In this document: piece by piece, positions 50,161 to 61,032 of the stretch
How the letters are laid out: every line of letters starts with the position of its first letter
Numbering within the stretch: position 1 is the first letter of the stretch
Program-made: the position numbers and the translations under genes
Notes under the pieces: generated by a model
The model's database searches: none
What the model saw: the letters and a program-made list of their open reading frames with translations, nothing else
Told to the model about the DNA's origin: nothing
Source: Stercorarius parasiticus
Taxonomy: Eukaryota; Chordata; Aves; Charadriiformes; Stercorariidae
Direction: 5' to 3'
Length of the DNA stretch: 64,000 nucleotides
Assembly (NCBI GenBank): GCA_013396915.1
Contig: VWZL01002503.1
Location: 37,636-101,635 of the forward strand

Positions 50161-51531
50161 CTATTCCACAATGTCCCCGTACTTGTTCCTCCTCACCGGC
50201 GGTGCCACACTCTCTCCATCTTCTGGGCTGGGCAGATCCTCTGCAACAGAAAGAACAAGCTCCCTGGACCCCTGACTATCCCGGCATGTTTGCCAGGGGC
50301 GTGCAGAGAACCACAGAGCCCTGGTGAAGTGTTGAAAGCCTCTTCAGCTAGACCCAGCTTTGGGAGCTCATGGTACCAGTGGCGGTACCCACTCCAGCTC
50401 TGCCCACTGGATGGAGCAGCTGGGGTGTGAAGGGGTTTACTGCCTCCCCCTATCCCCTACCCTCTTCTTCCTCTTCCAGCAAACAAGCCCTTCACGCTGG
50501 CTCTTATGAATCCACAAAGCAGGCAGGGCAGCAGGCAGAAGTGAGCACTCAAACCCAATGCCACCATCCCTGCGCAGGTACCTACAGCGCCGGTGGTGGG
50601 CACAGAGCACAGAGGGACATGGGAGCCATGAGATCAGGCAGGGAGCTCCGGCCACCCTGGTACTGCTGCCACCTCAGCCCCTCTGGGGTGCCAGTATGGG
50701 ACTTATATGGGGATTTTGGCAATGATGCAAAGAGTCACCAGCTTAATTATGAGGCAGAAACGGCAAACTGTTGCAGCAGGAAGAACCAGGCATGACAAGC
50801 CCAGGGAAAGCAGCAGGGAGAGATGTGAACGTACCTGCAGGCTGAGACACCCTACCAGCCATGGCAAGCTCCTGTGGGGACTTGCCCGTCTCCAGGTAAA
50901 TCCAGAACTCGGAGCATTTCTGAGTCTCAGCTCTGGTTACCACGTAGCTGGCGAGGGACCCTGCGGCTAAAGAGACCAAGATGCTCCCAAGAGCGCCGGC
51001 AGCAATTTAGCCGGCATTTGCTAAGGGCGATGGTGGGGAAAGCCCCTGCCAGCTCCTGAGCTGCTGCAGCAGCCTGCGAGCTGTCCCTGAGCCCCTAAGG
51101 GCCGTGGGGAGCAGGGATGCAACGGGAGCCAGGGGAGAAACCCCCCCAGGACAAGGACAAACAGCCCTTCTGCCTGCAACTCGTCCTGCCCTGCCCGGAG
51201 TGGGATGGAGCGGGATGTCTGGGCAGGGGCAGAGGCAGGGCCCCTCGCTCACCCCCGGCCATCAGCAGGCTCCACTGCAGGCTGTACGGCAGCTTCTTGT
51301 TCACCAGCTTCTGCACGGCAAAGGCGGCTCCGCTGCCTGCCCAAACCCCGGCACCGGGGGCTGTTACTGGCACGGCCCCCGCCCGCGCCGCCGCCCCCGG
51401 GCTGCCCGCGGGGAGCGGCCGTGGGGACCCGGGGGACGCCGCGGGGAGCCGGACCAGGCCCTACCTGCCAGGAAGGCGCCGATGCCCTTCATGAAGGCGT
51501 GGGACTGGCAGGCCGCGTACTGCTGCAGCGC
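50161..51531 (-). CDS. TMEM141: Transmembrane protein 141, four of five exons (first exon in the gap)
   Basis: TMEM141 is a small two-pass membrane protein of unknown function. Minus-strand exons: 51465-51531, 51253-51336, 50835-50966 and 50161-50240 (TAG at 50161-50163). The first visible exon has YAACQSHAFMKG, the second LPYSLQWSLLMAG, the third AAGSLASYVVTRAETQKC then FWIYLETGK. These follow the human protein block by block. The second and third supply the hydrophobic segments. The last exon (SPEDGESVAPPVRRNKYGD, ending IVE) is short. I assign it because GTACGT at 50834-50829 and TTGCAG at 50246-50241 join in the same phase and end in a stop. If that splice is not used, exon 3 reads on to a stop at 50743. 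The N-terminal 20 or so residues must lie in or beside the N gap. The gene is head-to-head with PAXX. Confidence 0.88.
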
Positions 51532-51669
51532 CTGCGGGGACACGCTCAGCGCGGGGCACCGGTCCCCGGTCCCCCCAGACCCGGTCCTCCCGGCCTCAGC
51601 CGCCGATCCCCCTGGCACCGGTCCCGGTACCCCCAGCCCCAGTCCCAGCCCCTGATCTCCCCAGCCCCC

Positions 51670-51743
51670 NNNNNNNNNNNNNNNNNNNNNNNNNNNNNNN
51701 NNNNNNNNNNNNNNNNNNNNNNNNNNNNNNNNNNNNNNNNNNN
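51670..51743. other. Assembly gap (74 Ns)
   Basis: A run of 74 Ns flanked by C-rich sequence on the left and (GGGGCC)3 on the right. It hides the first exons of TMEM141 and PAXX. The true size is unknown. Confidence 0.99.
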
Positions 51744-51908
51744 GGGGCCGGGGCCGGGGCCGGGCTGGGGCCGAGCGGCCCCGGCACAGCCTGAGCCGCT
51801 GCCTCCTACAGTGTGACCGACGCGCTGGAGGTCTGGGCCGGGGAGCTCGGCGCCCGCCCGCCGCTGGACTGCGTACGTACCGGGGCCGGGGCCGGGGCCG
51901 GGGCCGGC
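51744..51908. repeat. Two short GGGGCC hexanucleotide tracts
   Basis: GGGGCC is repeated three times directly at the right gap edge (51744-51761). Four more copies lie at 51882-51906, just after the donor of the second PAXX exon. Both tracts can form G-quadruplexes and probably explain the sequencing gap. Similar sequence may continue inside the Ns. Confidence 0.9.
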
Positions 51909-53773
51909 CAGGCCAGGTCAGGCCGTTTCGGGACATGCCCCTTCTCCTCCTCAGCGGTGCCCGCCGGAGGAGCACGGCACGAAGCTGAGGTGAGTGCCGC
52001 GGCTGCCGGGAGCCGGCCCTCGGCCTCGGGCCCCCGGTCACCCTCGCCTCGTCCGCGCAGGGAGGCGCTGGGCCGCGGGGCCGCCGCGCTGAGCCTGGGC
52101 GAGGGGAAGGCCACGCTGCAGCTGCGGGAGGAGGCCTGGTGCTCGGCCCTGGAGCTCTTCAAGCTGCCCGTCGCCGAGGCGAGGAGCCAGGTCCAGGCGC
52201 TGGTGTTCGGTATGGCAGGGCGTGTTGAGAGCCTGGAGAGACGCCTGGAAGGTCGGTGGGGGGCTTTGGGAGGGGGTAACGGCAGGGGGAAGGCGGGCAG
52301 CTCCCTGCCACCTTGGCAGTGTCACCCCCCACACATGCACCCAAAGGTGCCCTGAATGATCTGGCTCAGCCAGCAAAGGAGGAGGCTGTGCCTCCCTGGA
52401 CTTGTCCTAGTGGCTTCTCCCCCCTGGCCCAGCAGGCCTCCAGGGCTGGGCAGCAGTGGTGCGGCTGCCTTTTTCTTATTTGGGATGGCCATTTCCCAGA
52501 GCTGCCCGGCGTCTGCACCTGACTGCCATGGGCAGAAGAGATCCTGCAGGGAACCAGAGGACACAGTATTGTGTCTCTGCCCAGAAACACAACCTTGTCC
52601 CCATGGCCAGCCACACCATCACTTCTGCGTGTGGGAGTCTTACAGAGGTCTCTCTGAGACATTCAAGGCCAGGTTTGATGAGGCTCTGAGCAACCTGATC
52701 TAGTTGAAGAAGTCCCTGCTTACTGCAGGGGGGTTGGACTAGATGGCCTTTAGAGGTCCCTTCCAACCCAACAGATTCTATGATTTTAGGGGCCTAGGAA
52801 GATGCTGGTGCAGCGGCAGCTGGGGTGGGAGTACTGGGAGGAGAATGTGGCTCATTTAGGCTGTGGAGGGGAGGGAGCTTGCTGGGGAGGCCAGAGGCGC
52901 TGCATGCCACACTGGGGTGCATAGTCACAAGCTCTGGCTCTTGTTTCTGCAGCAGTGGAGACGCTGGCGTCTTCCTATAGCCCTGAGAAGAACACTGCCC
53001 GGAGCCAGCAGCTCTTCCTGCCAGGTAAGCAATTGCCAGGGTGCAGCCTCCCCTGATCCTGCTGCTTGTTTGCCTTCTCTTCCCTAGGAGGCTGCTGGTC
53101 CTGTGTCCATGTGCTCTCCAGGACACTCGGAGTCTCCTTGGCTGTGGCTGCTGTCAGCCACCCCACTATTCCGGTGCCCTTCCTGGCACAGAAGGGACCA
53201 GGGCTTTTGGGGTGTCTGGGATGCGCTGTGCTCAGGTGGGATGCTGGGCATTGCCAGGCAGGTTGCTCACTAGCCTCCAGGAGACGGTCAGGCTTCGCTG
53301 CTCTTCCAGACTGGGGGCCATGGCAGGTCCATGGCTCCCTGCTCCTTTGGGAGAGGAGACAGGGCTTGGCCCTTCCTCACCCGCCAGAGATGCTGGGCCA
53401 GCCTGGCTGGGCTGCTGGAGGCTGACCCCAGGCGTGGAGGGGTTTGCAGGGCTGCCAAAGCAACTGGCTGACCTTTTGTAATCCCCATCCTGCCTGACCC
53501 TGACCGAGGCAGACCCCAGCCCCAGGAAGAACAGGGGTGCTGGCTCAGCTTTGCCGGCCAAGAGGAAGATCCCGGGAGAGTCTCTCATTAACCCTGGCTT
53601 CAAAAGGCAAGTGCTGCTCCCAGGCTCAGTGCTGGGGCTGGGCTGCGCTGAGATCCAGTGGACTCTGCTCTGTAGCTGCATGGGAGCAGCGTGTGGGGCT
53701 TTGGGCTGTGATGCTCCCTCCATCTCCTTCTAGCAAGAAGGCACCATCTGGAGTGGCCTTCGAGGACTCCTGA
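51812..53773 (+). CDS. PAXX: PAXX non-homologous end-joining factor, exons 2-7 (first exon in the gap)
   Basis: PAXX is an XRCC4/XLF-like nuclear protein that binds Ku at DNA double-strand breaks and promotes end joining. Exons: 51812-51872, 51955-51989, 52061-52251, 52953-53024, 53513-53606 and 53734-53773 (TGA 53771-53773). Phases agree throughout. Exon 2 starts in the codon before VTDALEVWAGEL, the head-domain strand that reads YVTD in mammals. The third visible exon holds REALGRGAAALSLGEGKATL and the stalk start FGMAGRVESLERRLE. Next come QQLFLP, then IPGESLINPGFK, then SKKAPSGVAFEDS. The C-terminal V-A-F matches the Val and Phe used by human PAXX to bind Ku. The visible part gives 163 residues. 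With the missing N-terminus the total would be near 204, as in human. Oddities: a GC-AG intron at 53607 and a weak GTCGGT donor at 52252. Confidence 0.93.
52634..52786 (+). mobile_element. CR1 3'-end fragment in a PAXX intron
   Basis: The tail has GCTCTGAGCAACCTGATCTA, GGGGTTGGACTAGATGGCCT, AGAGGTCCCTTCCAACCC and the terminal ATTCTATG. It lies wholly inside the PAXX intron 52252-52952 in sense orientation and is 5'-truncated to about 150 bp. Confidence 0.95.
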
Positions 53774-54170
53774 CCTGTGCTGTCCCGTCCCCTGATGACA
53801 GCCTGACCGGAGCCTTGTCAGCCACATGTGTGGAGGAGGTTTCACTGCACCCTGGGCCTTCTGAGCCCCTTGCGCCCACGGGGGCGGATGGGACAAGCAG
53901 GACCCAGAGGGCTGGAGCCAGCACCTGGCAGGCCTCAGCGGGCAGCAGATCCTCAGCTGGTGCGGTGGCTGGGCCTTTGAGGGGGGCAGGGGTGACAGAA
54001 GTGGTGGCTTTTTTTCCCTGCATCTCTTCCCTGCTCACGGGGGCCACCTCTTTATCTCACTTGCTGTGAATTGGTGGGGTTTTATTTAAGAATTTTGTAT
54101 CACTATGTAACAAAAATGTTGCCTGTGCTTAACTTGTTGCCAATAAAGATGTTTTTAGCCAGTCGGTCTG
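53774..54170 (+). terminator. PAXX: PAXX 3' UTR and poly(A) signal
   Basis: AATAAA at 54142-54147 lies 369 bp after the TGA, in the AT-rich context GTTGCCAATAAAGATGTTTT. The convergent CLIC3 transcript ends about 300 bp downstream. Confidence 0.85.
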
Positions 54171-54477
54171 TGGGGTCTGGGACAGCGCAGATGTGTCGGT
54201 CCATTGTGCCCTTCTCTTGCTCAGGAACCCTGTGGCTAATTTCAGGTGAACCTGGAGGGGCAGGAGCTCACAGGAGTTCTCTTTCTTGCCGCCTTTGTGC
54301 CAGGGAGCTGGTGGGTGAGTGGTTAAAACCTCCCCAGCCCTCTGGAGAGCTGGGAGAATGGGCCGGATCCTTGCTAGGCGCTGGGAGAGGACTGTGAGGC
54401 TGGTGTGTAGTCCGGTGAGGGAGGAGGGCTGCTGGGGCTGGTCACTCCAGACTCAGGCTTGTCTTGCTTGCAAAGCT

Positions 54478-54483
54478 TTTATT
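54478..54483 (-). terminator. CLIC3: Poly(A) signal for CLIC3 (minus strand)
   Basis: TTTATT on plus reads AATAAA on minus (AGCAATAAAAGC context). It is 722 bp beyond the CLIC3 stop codon, giving a 3' UTR of about 0.75 kb. Confidence 0.8.
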
Positions 54484-55204
54484 GCTTTCTGTGAGCTCTG
54501 ATACATGGCTTGGACTTGCCCCGCTTCACCCCCATCCCTCTCCCAAATCTGCTCCTGAGAGCTTCCTACCGGTGGGTTTGGGGTGGGGGTGGTGCCATCC
54601 ACCCCCATCACCCAGGGTTCTGGGGGCCAGGCTGTCTCCACCACCCGTGTCACCCCCCCAGCTCCATTCCCAGGGCTCTGTGGGGCTGTGCTGGTTCCCC
54701 TCACTGGTGCAGCTCCTTGGGGGCATCCCGCAGTGCCTGGCACAGCCCTGCCTCGGGTCACTCACCTGGCAGGTTGGCATGGTGTGCAGCGATGCCCACT
54801 GCAGTGCACTGCCCTCTCTGTGCCCTGCAGCCCGCTGCTCTGGGCAGCTTTTCCTCCCCAGCTCCTGCCCTTGCCCTCAGCATCACGCACCATTGGCACA
54901 GAGGGTGCCCTTGCATCCATCCTGATGCTTGAGGGACCGCAGGGCAGGTTGAAGGGGTCTTGGCCAGGCAGGGAGGGTGGCACAACAGGTAAGAACATGT
55001 TTACGAGCTCAACGCGACGCAGATTGGTGCCGGCACCTCGGGCAGGAGTGCCAGCTGGGGGAATTTGGGTGCCAGGGGCACAGCTCATAGTCTCTGCTCT
55101 CCCAAGTGCATGCAGGCAGGACTGTGGTGGTCACAGCAGGACTGGGGTGGGCGCTGGCCTGCTTCCCGACGCTGGCCCTGTGCCCACCTGGGTGTGTGCC
55201 CGGC

Positions 55205-57974
55205 TCACTGCGGCGACCGGACCACAGAGCGATAGGCTTGTATGATCTCTTCGCTGTTGGGGCAGGTGTATTTGAACTCCTTGGTTTCGTTGGCACTGTT
55301 GAGGTAGCGCCACACACCCCGCAGGTCCTTGGGGATCCCGAAGCGGCGGTAATGCTGGCACACGACCTTCAGGCAGAAACAGGGTGAGCCCTTGCCCAGC
55401 CCTGTGTGCCTGTGGTGTGCCTAGGAGAGCCCCGCGGCCGGGCGGTGGTATTCATGGGCAGGAGCCAGCCATGAAGGGTGGCAGGGAGCAGGGGACATCC
55501 CTGGCACTGCATGAGATGAGGGCTGGCACCCGGCAGCAGATGCGGAGGGGAGTGAGATCTGTGGGAAGGCACCAAGCTGGGCAGGGGGCATGGGGAGGTG
55601 GGCATCGAGGTGATAGAGGGGTTGGCAAAGGAGCGGGGGGTTGCTGCAGTCACCCAGGGGCAGATGAGAGCATGGGGCCAGCAGCATTGGGAAGCCAGGG
55701 CAAGGGGAAGGACAGGCACTGGGATGCCCCCACTCACCTGAACGATGTTGAGCTTGGGCAGCAGGTTGCAGTCGGCTAACGTGAGCTGGTCCCCGTCGAG
55801 GAAGCGGCGCTGGGAAGCCCGAAGGTGGGGGTCATGGGCCAGCTCATACTCCAGCGGGGCACTCAGGTACTCATCCAGCTTCAGCAGGGCCCGCAGCAGG
55901 CTCCGCTGCAGCGCTGCGGGAGGGGGGCAGCGCCACTGGGTCAGGGCACGGCCCCACTGCGGGCATGGGGCCCTGCAGCTCTGCCATGGCCTCCTGCCAG
56001 CCTGTCCCCATGCCCAGGCAGCGCCTGCCCACGCTCCCCCCGCCTTGCCCAGGCTGGCACCTGCCCCGGCCCTCCCAAGGGAGCCCTGGCGCTGCCACGC
56101 TGGACTGCTCAAGGACCTTCAGTGCCTGCAGAGACCCAGCTGTGGCCTGGGGCAAGGGAGGGCTGGAAAGGCTCAGGGTGACCTGGCCTGGCTTCGGGGT
56201 GGTGACACCTAAGGGGTTGCATGGGGTGCCTTCCCCCTGCCCCCAGCTCCTCACCGTCATCCTGGGCAGGCACCGGGTTCTTGATGAAAGTGGAGAACTT
56301 GTGGAAGATGTCGTTCCCAGCCAGGCTTGACTCCCTGTACCGTGGGACTAGGCTGGGGAACCTGAAGGGACATGGGCATGGCTGAGGAACGAGGCAGGCA
56401 CTGGCGGGCTCATGTGCTGCCTGCCCACCCCCACCTCCCTGCCTGTCCTGCCCCTCTTTTGCCCCTTGCCCCCTCTCGGGGCAGTGCCAGCCACTGACAT
56501 GGGGGGGCCCAGCTTGTCCTCCAGGAAGTCCTCGATGGTGACAGTGTCGGTCTTGGGCTCATCATTGTAGAGCAAAACAGGCAGCTGGGCACCTGGCGCG
56601 AAGCCCTTCAGCACGTCCAGTGCCCTGCAGGAGACGGGGACAGACGCTGATGGCCGGCAGTGCCCAGGGCTCTGCCTGGCACCGTGTGTGTGTGTGTGTG
56701 TGTACGAGGTGGTACCCCCCCCCACCCCACCCAAGGCTGCTCCTGTCTCAGTGTGTGCCTGTGGCAGGTCTGCCCTGGAAAATGCCCACCGACCTCCCTC
56801 AGGCAGCGGCGGGCAGCTGGGGCAGTACAACAGGCTCTGTGCATCCCACAGTGCCCACCCTTCACATCCCCTTCCCAAGGCTTTGGGGGGCCCACCCTCC
56901 ATCAGTGTGCCAGGGCAAGGCCGTCCCCCTCTGCCTGTTGCCCTGGCCCCAGGGCTGGTAGCCCCTTGGGTGGCGGGACGATGACCACTCACCTCTTCAC
57001 ATCCACAGTGGTGAGAGTGAAGGGCACCCCTTTGAGCAGCAGCACCATGAAGAGCCGCTGGCAGAAGGGGCAGTGGCCCACGCTCTCCCCATCCTCGCTT
57101 GCCTGCGGGCAGAGAGGGAGAGCTCAGCTGCCCCTTTGCCCCACCATGGCCACAGAGGGGGCAGCGCTGGCCAGGCACCCCCCAGTGGGTGCAGGGTGAG
57201 GGTGGCAGGGCACACGTCACCCCTCCCTGGCCAAGCCTGGGCTGGCCGCAGGCTGGCGAACAGCGCTGGTGATCCATGGCACCTGCTGTGCCGGGCAGGG
57301 TGCTGGCCCCCGCCTACTCCTGGGGCCTCCGTGCTCCAGCCCAGCAGCCTGCGTGGCACAGTGGGTGCTGGCCATGGCACCCCTGGGGGACTGCGGAGCC
57401 CCAGACTGCCCCAGCCCTGCAGCGCTGAGGGGGCTGGGGCTTAGGGGCAGCAATGGCAGTGGCACCAGGGGCAGCATGGCACTGGGCACCAGGGATGGCT
57501 GCGGCAGGGACAGCCCAGCGCGGCAAGGACTGTGCTGGTGGAAGGTGGTGGCAATGTTGGTGGCTCTGTCACCCCCAGGCGTGATCCCAGGCAGGCCCTG
57601 TCCTGCCCTGTGCAGCCGGACAAACTGCCCTGGCCGGGCGGTGCCTGGGAAAGGCCCGGCGGATGCTGCAGTGGCCAGGCTGCTGGGCAGGGGGTCCTGG
57701 CTGGGGGGGGCGCACCCCACGCTGAGCACCCACAGCCCCTCCATGCCACGGGACAGGCAGCAGCGCACTGTGCCCTGCAGAAGAGCCCCGAGCTGCCCAG
57801 CGCCTGCCCTCTGCCTGCCCAGGGCCCCGCAGCTGGGCACTGTGGTGGGCAGGGGCTACCCCAGCCCAGCAATGGCGGGGTGGCAGACAGAGGTTCGCCC
57901 CGGCCTGGGGCACCCCTGGCCCCCATCACCCCCCTCACCTTGACGAAGAGCTGGATTTGGGGTTTCTCGGCCAT
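55205..57974 (-). CDS. CLIC3: Chloride intracellular channel protein 3 (six exons, complete)
   Basis: CLIC proteins have a glutathione-transferase fold, act as glutaredoxin-like oxidoreductases and can insert into membranes as anion channels. CLIC3 is linked to Rab25-dependent recycling of integrins. Minus-strand exons: 57939-57974, 56993-57102, 56499-56624, 56255-56361, 55738-55913 and 55205-55366 (TGA 55205-55207). All GT-AG, phases agree, product 238 residues (human 236). The start gives [12 protein letters not shown]. Exon 2 has the thioredoxin-like motif [12 protein letters not shown] with the reactive Cys pair near residues 23 and 26. Exon 3 reads [19 protein letters not shown] and [12 protein letters not shown]. 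Exon 4 is [18 protein letters not shown]. Exon 5 holds [20 protein letters not shown], the C-terminal GST-like signature. Exon 6 ends [18 protein letters not shown]. It lies 3' of ABCA2 on the same strand and tail-to-tail with PAXX. Confidence 0.97.
56684..56703. repeat. (GT)10 microsatellite in CLIC3 intron 2
   Basis: Ten uninterrupted GT dinucleotides inside the intron 56625-56992. Confidence 0.97.
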
Positions 57975-58399
57975 GCTGGGTGGCGGCTGCTGGCGGAGTG
58001 GTGGCTGTGGCGCAGGTGCTGGTGCCGGAGCCGCGGCCCCTCCCAGCCCACATTCCTCCCCGGGGTGCACCCGCTCCCACCCACGCCTGGCCCCACGGCG
58101 CGGCTGGGGACGCCCTGCCGTGGGGCCCCGGCCACCGCTGCTGCTGCCAGTCCGGGTCCAGCAAGGGCGGCCCGCAGCAGCACCACCTCCTGCCTGCACC
58201 CTGCGGGGCCTCACGCCCCGAGCCAGTCCCACCACCCACCCTGGCAGATGCCAAGCGCTGGGTATGTTGTGCCCAGCTCCCTTTGCCCATGCACCCCCAC
58301 CCCGGGGCACTGTGACCCTCCACCCCCCAGCCCTTGCCCAGCCCAGTCCCTCCCAGAGCACCCAGTCCTGGTGCTCCTGCCCACCAGCAAGCACGCAGC

Positions 58400-61032
58400 C
58401 TCGCTGGCTCCAGTTATTTTTTATTTAAAACGATCATTATTTTCACATTTCGTCTTTTTTTGTTTCTTTTGCTAGCAATGTACAGGCTCCTCCAAGGCGT
58501 CCCCACCCCTCGGGGTGCCCTGTGCCCAAGGCTGTGTGTGGCATCGGCGCTGTGCCCGTGGCTGGTGGCCAAGGACGTGCAGAGGGAGGTGAGGCGAGAA
58601 GCAGGGCCCAACGAAGCGAATAGTGTTAAGGCAGCGGCCACCCCTGCCCCAGGGTGATGCCCTCCTGCTCCCACCTCGCTGCCACCCTCGGGGTGCCCCC
58701 AGTGGAGTCTGTGCCTGGGCAGCCCCGAGCCCAGGGCAGGGAGGCCACCATGGCCACCCAGGCTGTGCAAGCACACCGTGCTGGGGGCACGCAAGCATCT
58801 CCATTGACCATTGAAAGCCACAGGGCATGGCAGCAGGTGGGGACAGCTCTGCGGATGGGAGGCTGGGGGCTCTGTGCCTGGGGTGCGGGTGCCCCCCCAG
58901 AGCCCAGGGCAGTGGGATGAGCGCGGGGTGAGGATGAAGCCCTGGCCGGAGCACAGAGCATTGCACCGTGCCCACACCGGGGTGCACCGAGGGTGCCACC
59001 ACCAGGGTCACAACTGAGAACCTAAAGGTGACACTGTCCCCTCCCTGGTGGCAAACAGCTAACCCTGAGCTGGCTCGTCCCCCAGCACCCACCTGGGAAG
59101 GCAGAGCGTGCCCAGTAAGGGAGCAGGGGGGCACCCCAGGTAGTGGCTGCCCACCCACGTCATCCACCCCAGGACCAGCCAGTTTCCAGTATGCCGTTAA
59201 AAAAAATATGGTCTGAAAAATCTGAAAATAGAGCTTATCTCCCCCCAATTTTTCCCCTATTGAAAATACCATATATTGTATCACAATCTATAGCAGGTGG
59301 CATACTGGACTGGCGAGACCAGGGGGCACAGGGACGGTGGAGCGTCAGCTGCCATCTGGGACTGTCCCTGCTCCTGTGCCCTCGAGTGGGGCCAGGGCTG
59401 GCCCAAATCTGCCTCCTTCTGCACTGTGCTGCCCCGTGGCAGCGAGCCGGGGTGCCTGGTGCTGGCCACTTGCCAGTGGGCAGGAGCCAGCCCGGGGCCT
59501 CCAGCCGAGCCTGTGCTATGGCGGCAGAAAGGGCAGCAGGGACAGACTGGGGCAGCCCAGCCCTGGTCACTCCTGGGAAGGACGGGGGGGCTGTGCATGT
59601 CCACCTCAGGGGGCTGCAAAAGCTTGGGACACCCACAGGGTGGCTGATCAGGGTCAGCGTCACGGGCCCTGCTGTCACTTGTCACCCTCCTCTGGGCACA
59701 GCTGCGGGCTGGGGGGTGTGGCTGGGCTGCAGGTGCCAGGCATAGCCCCCGTGGGTGACAAGGTGGCAGGACCCTCTGCAGAAAGGAGGGGCACTGCTGG
59801 CCGAAGGGGTGCCCACTGCCAGCTCTGGTGACATTGTCAGCCCTAGTGACACTGCCAGCCCCACTGCCGCGGTCCATCCTGCCCTCTCCACCACCCCGGG
59901 CACCACTGACAGGTTGTGCCAGTGCCCAGCTGGGCTGCCTTGTCCTCGTACCTCAAGGCCACCACTCTCCCAGCTTCAAAAGCCATCCTGAGCCTCTCCC
60001 AGTACCACCAGTGACCAACAATAAGAAACCAGTGCAGGTGGCTCCTATGCAGGACCAGATGCTGAGCAACGGAGTGCCAGGGCAAGGGGGGAAAGCAGGG
60101 GGACACAGCAGAAAGGTGGCACAGCCGCAGCGCTGCCCAGCGGTGGGGGAAGGGGGCAGTGATGGCAGGCAGGAGGCAGGGTGAGGGGCTCTGGGAGGAG
60201 GGACGTGGTTGGGGGCAGAGGGGAGAAACAGCTGGTGCCAGCATGTGAAATACCCTGTGAAATACCCCTCCGCCCCACCACGTGCCCCTCTGCAGGGGCA
60301 TGTCTGCCCGGTCCCAGGGATGGTGGAGAGTGCCCAGTGTGGCAGGGCTGGGGAGGCCGCCCCCTCGGCTGGCAGCAGTGGGGCAGGCAGGATGCACCAG
60401 CGGGCCCCATCTTGGGCAGGCTGGAGGTGGCCGGTGACATCCTGTCGCCGACAGAAATCAATCATGGGTGAAGCACCAGAGCTCCTGCCCCCATGGTGCT
60501 GGCCCCCGAGCCCCCCACAGTGCCAGGGACAAGCGCCAAGCCAGGGGTACGGGAACAAGGTGAAAGCAGCCATCCTTCCTCTGTCCCTGCCAGGGCCAGG
60601 CCTGGGGGGTGCCGGTGCCCGGGGAGGGGGGGTGTCCCCACGGCCAAGGGTTCCCCGGGTGGGTGCAGCATGGGTGTCCAACCAAAGGCACCACTCACAG
60701 GCCTCATCCCCACCACACAGTGTGTGGGGGCAGTGGCACTGGCACCAAGCCGTGTCCTTCTCTTTGCAGTCTCTGTCCATTGGCACGTGCTGGCTGGACA
60801 AGCCGGCCCAGGATGGTGGCCCCCAGTACCACGCAGTGACACTGTCCCAGAGCTGAAGGCCATCCAGCAGGCAGTGCCTCGCGGGGTCTGTCCAGGCCAG
60901 CGCTGCCCCTGCCCTGTCCTCCCTGGCACGTGCCTCCAGACGTGGCAGCTCCGCTCGACGGGGCGAAGGGAGGGGAGAGGCCAAAAGGGTTCGGTGGCTT
61001 CACAGCCGGGGACGGTGACTGCCCCCGGGGTC
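58400..61032 (-). terminator. ABCA2: ABCA2 3' UTR with poly(A) signal
   Basis: From the ABCA2 stop codon (61033-61035) the minus strand has no further recognisable gene until TTTATT at 58420-58425 (AATAAA on minus), next to AT-rich sequence that contrasts with its GC-rich surroundings. This would be a 2.6-kb 3' UTR, longer than expected for this gene, so an earlier non-canonical poly(A) site is possible. The CLIC3 start codon is only about 450 bp further downstream. Frames such as 59953-60984 (minus) have no domain. Confidence 0.55.
59186..59308 (-). other. Inverted repeat enclosing an AT-rich block in the ABCA2 3' UTR
   Basis: CCAGTATGCC at 59186-59195 is the exact reverse complement of GGCATACTGG at 59299-59308. 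The 103 bases between are A/T-rich (AAAAAAAATATGG, ACCATATATTGTATC) inside an otherwise GC-rich region. In RNA the arms would close a large stem-loop. Function is unknown. Confidence 0.7.

Larger units (their letters stand above)
51360..52110. promoter_or_regulatory. CpG island: bidirectional promoter of TMEM141 and PAXX
   Basis: Extremely GC-rich sequence lies between the second TMEM141 exon (starting 51531 on minus) and the second PAXX exon (starting 51812 on plus). Less than 300 bp, including the 74-N gap, separates them, so both first exons and both start sites must be inside. C-rich CCGGTCCC motifs precede the gap and GGGGCC hexamers follow it. Confidence 0.75.

Noticed and set aside
59953..60984. 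343-residue minus-strand ORF as a gene between CLIC3 and ABCA2
   Set aside because: It lies in the ABCA2 3' UTR region, is Pro/Gly/Arg-rich as expected from GC bias, and matches no family.
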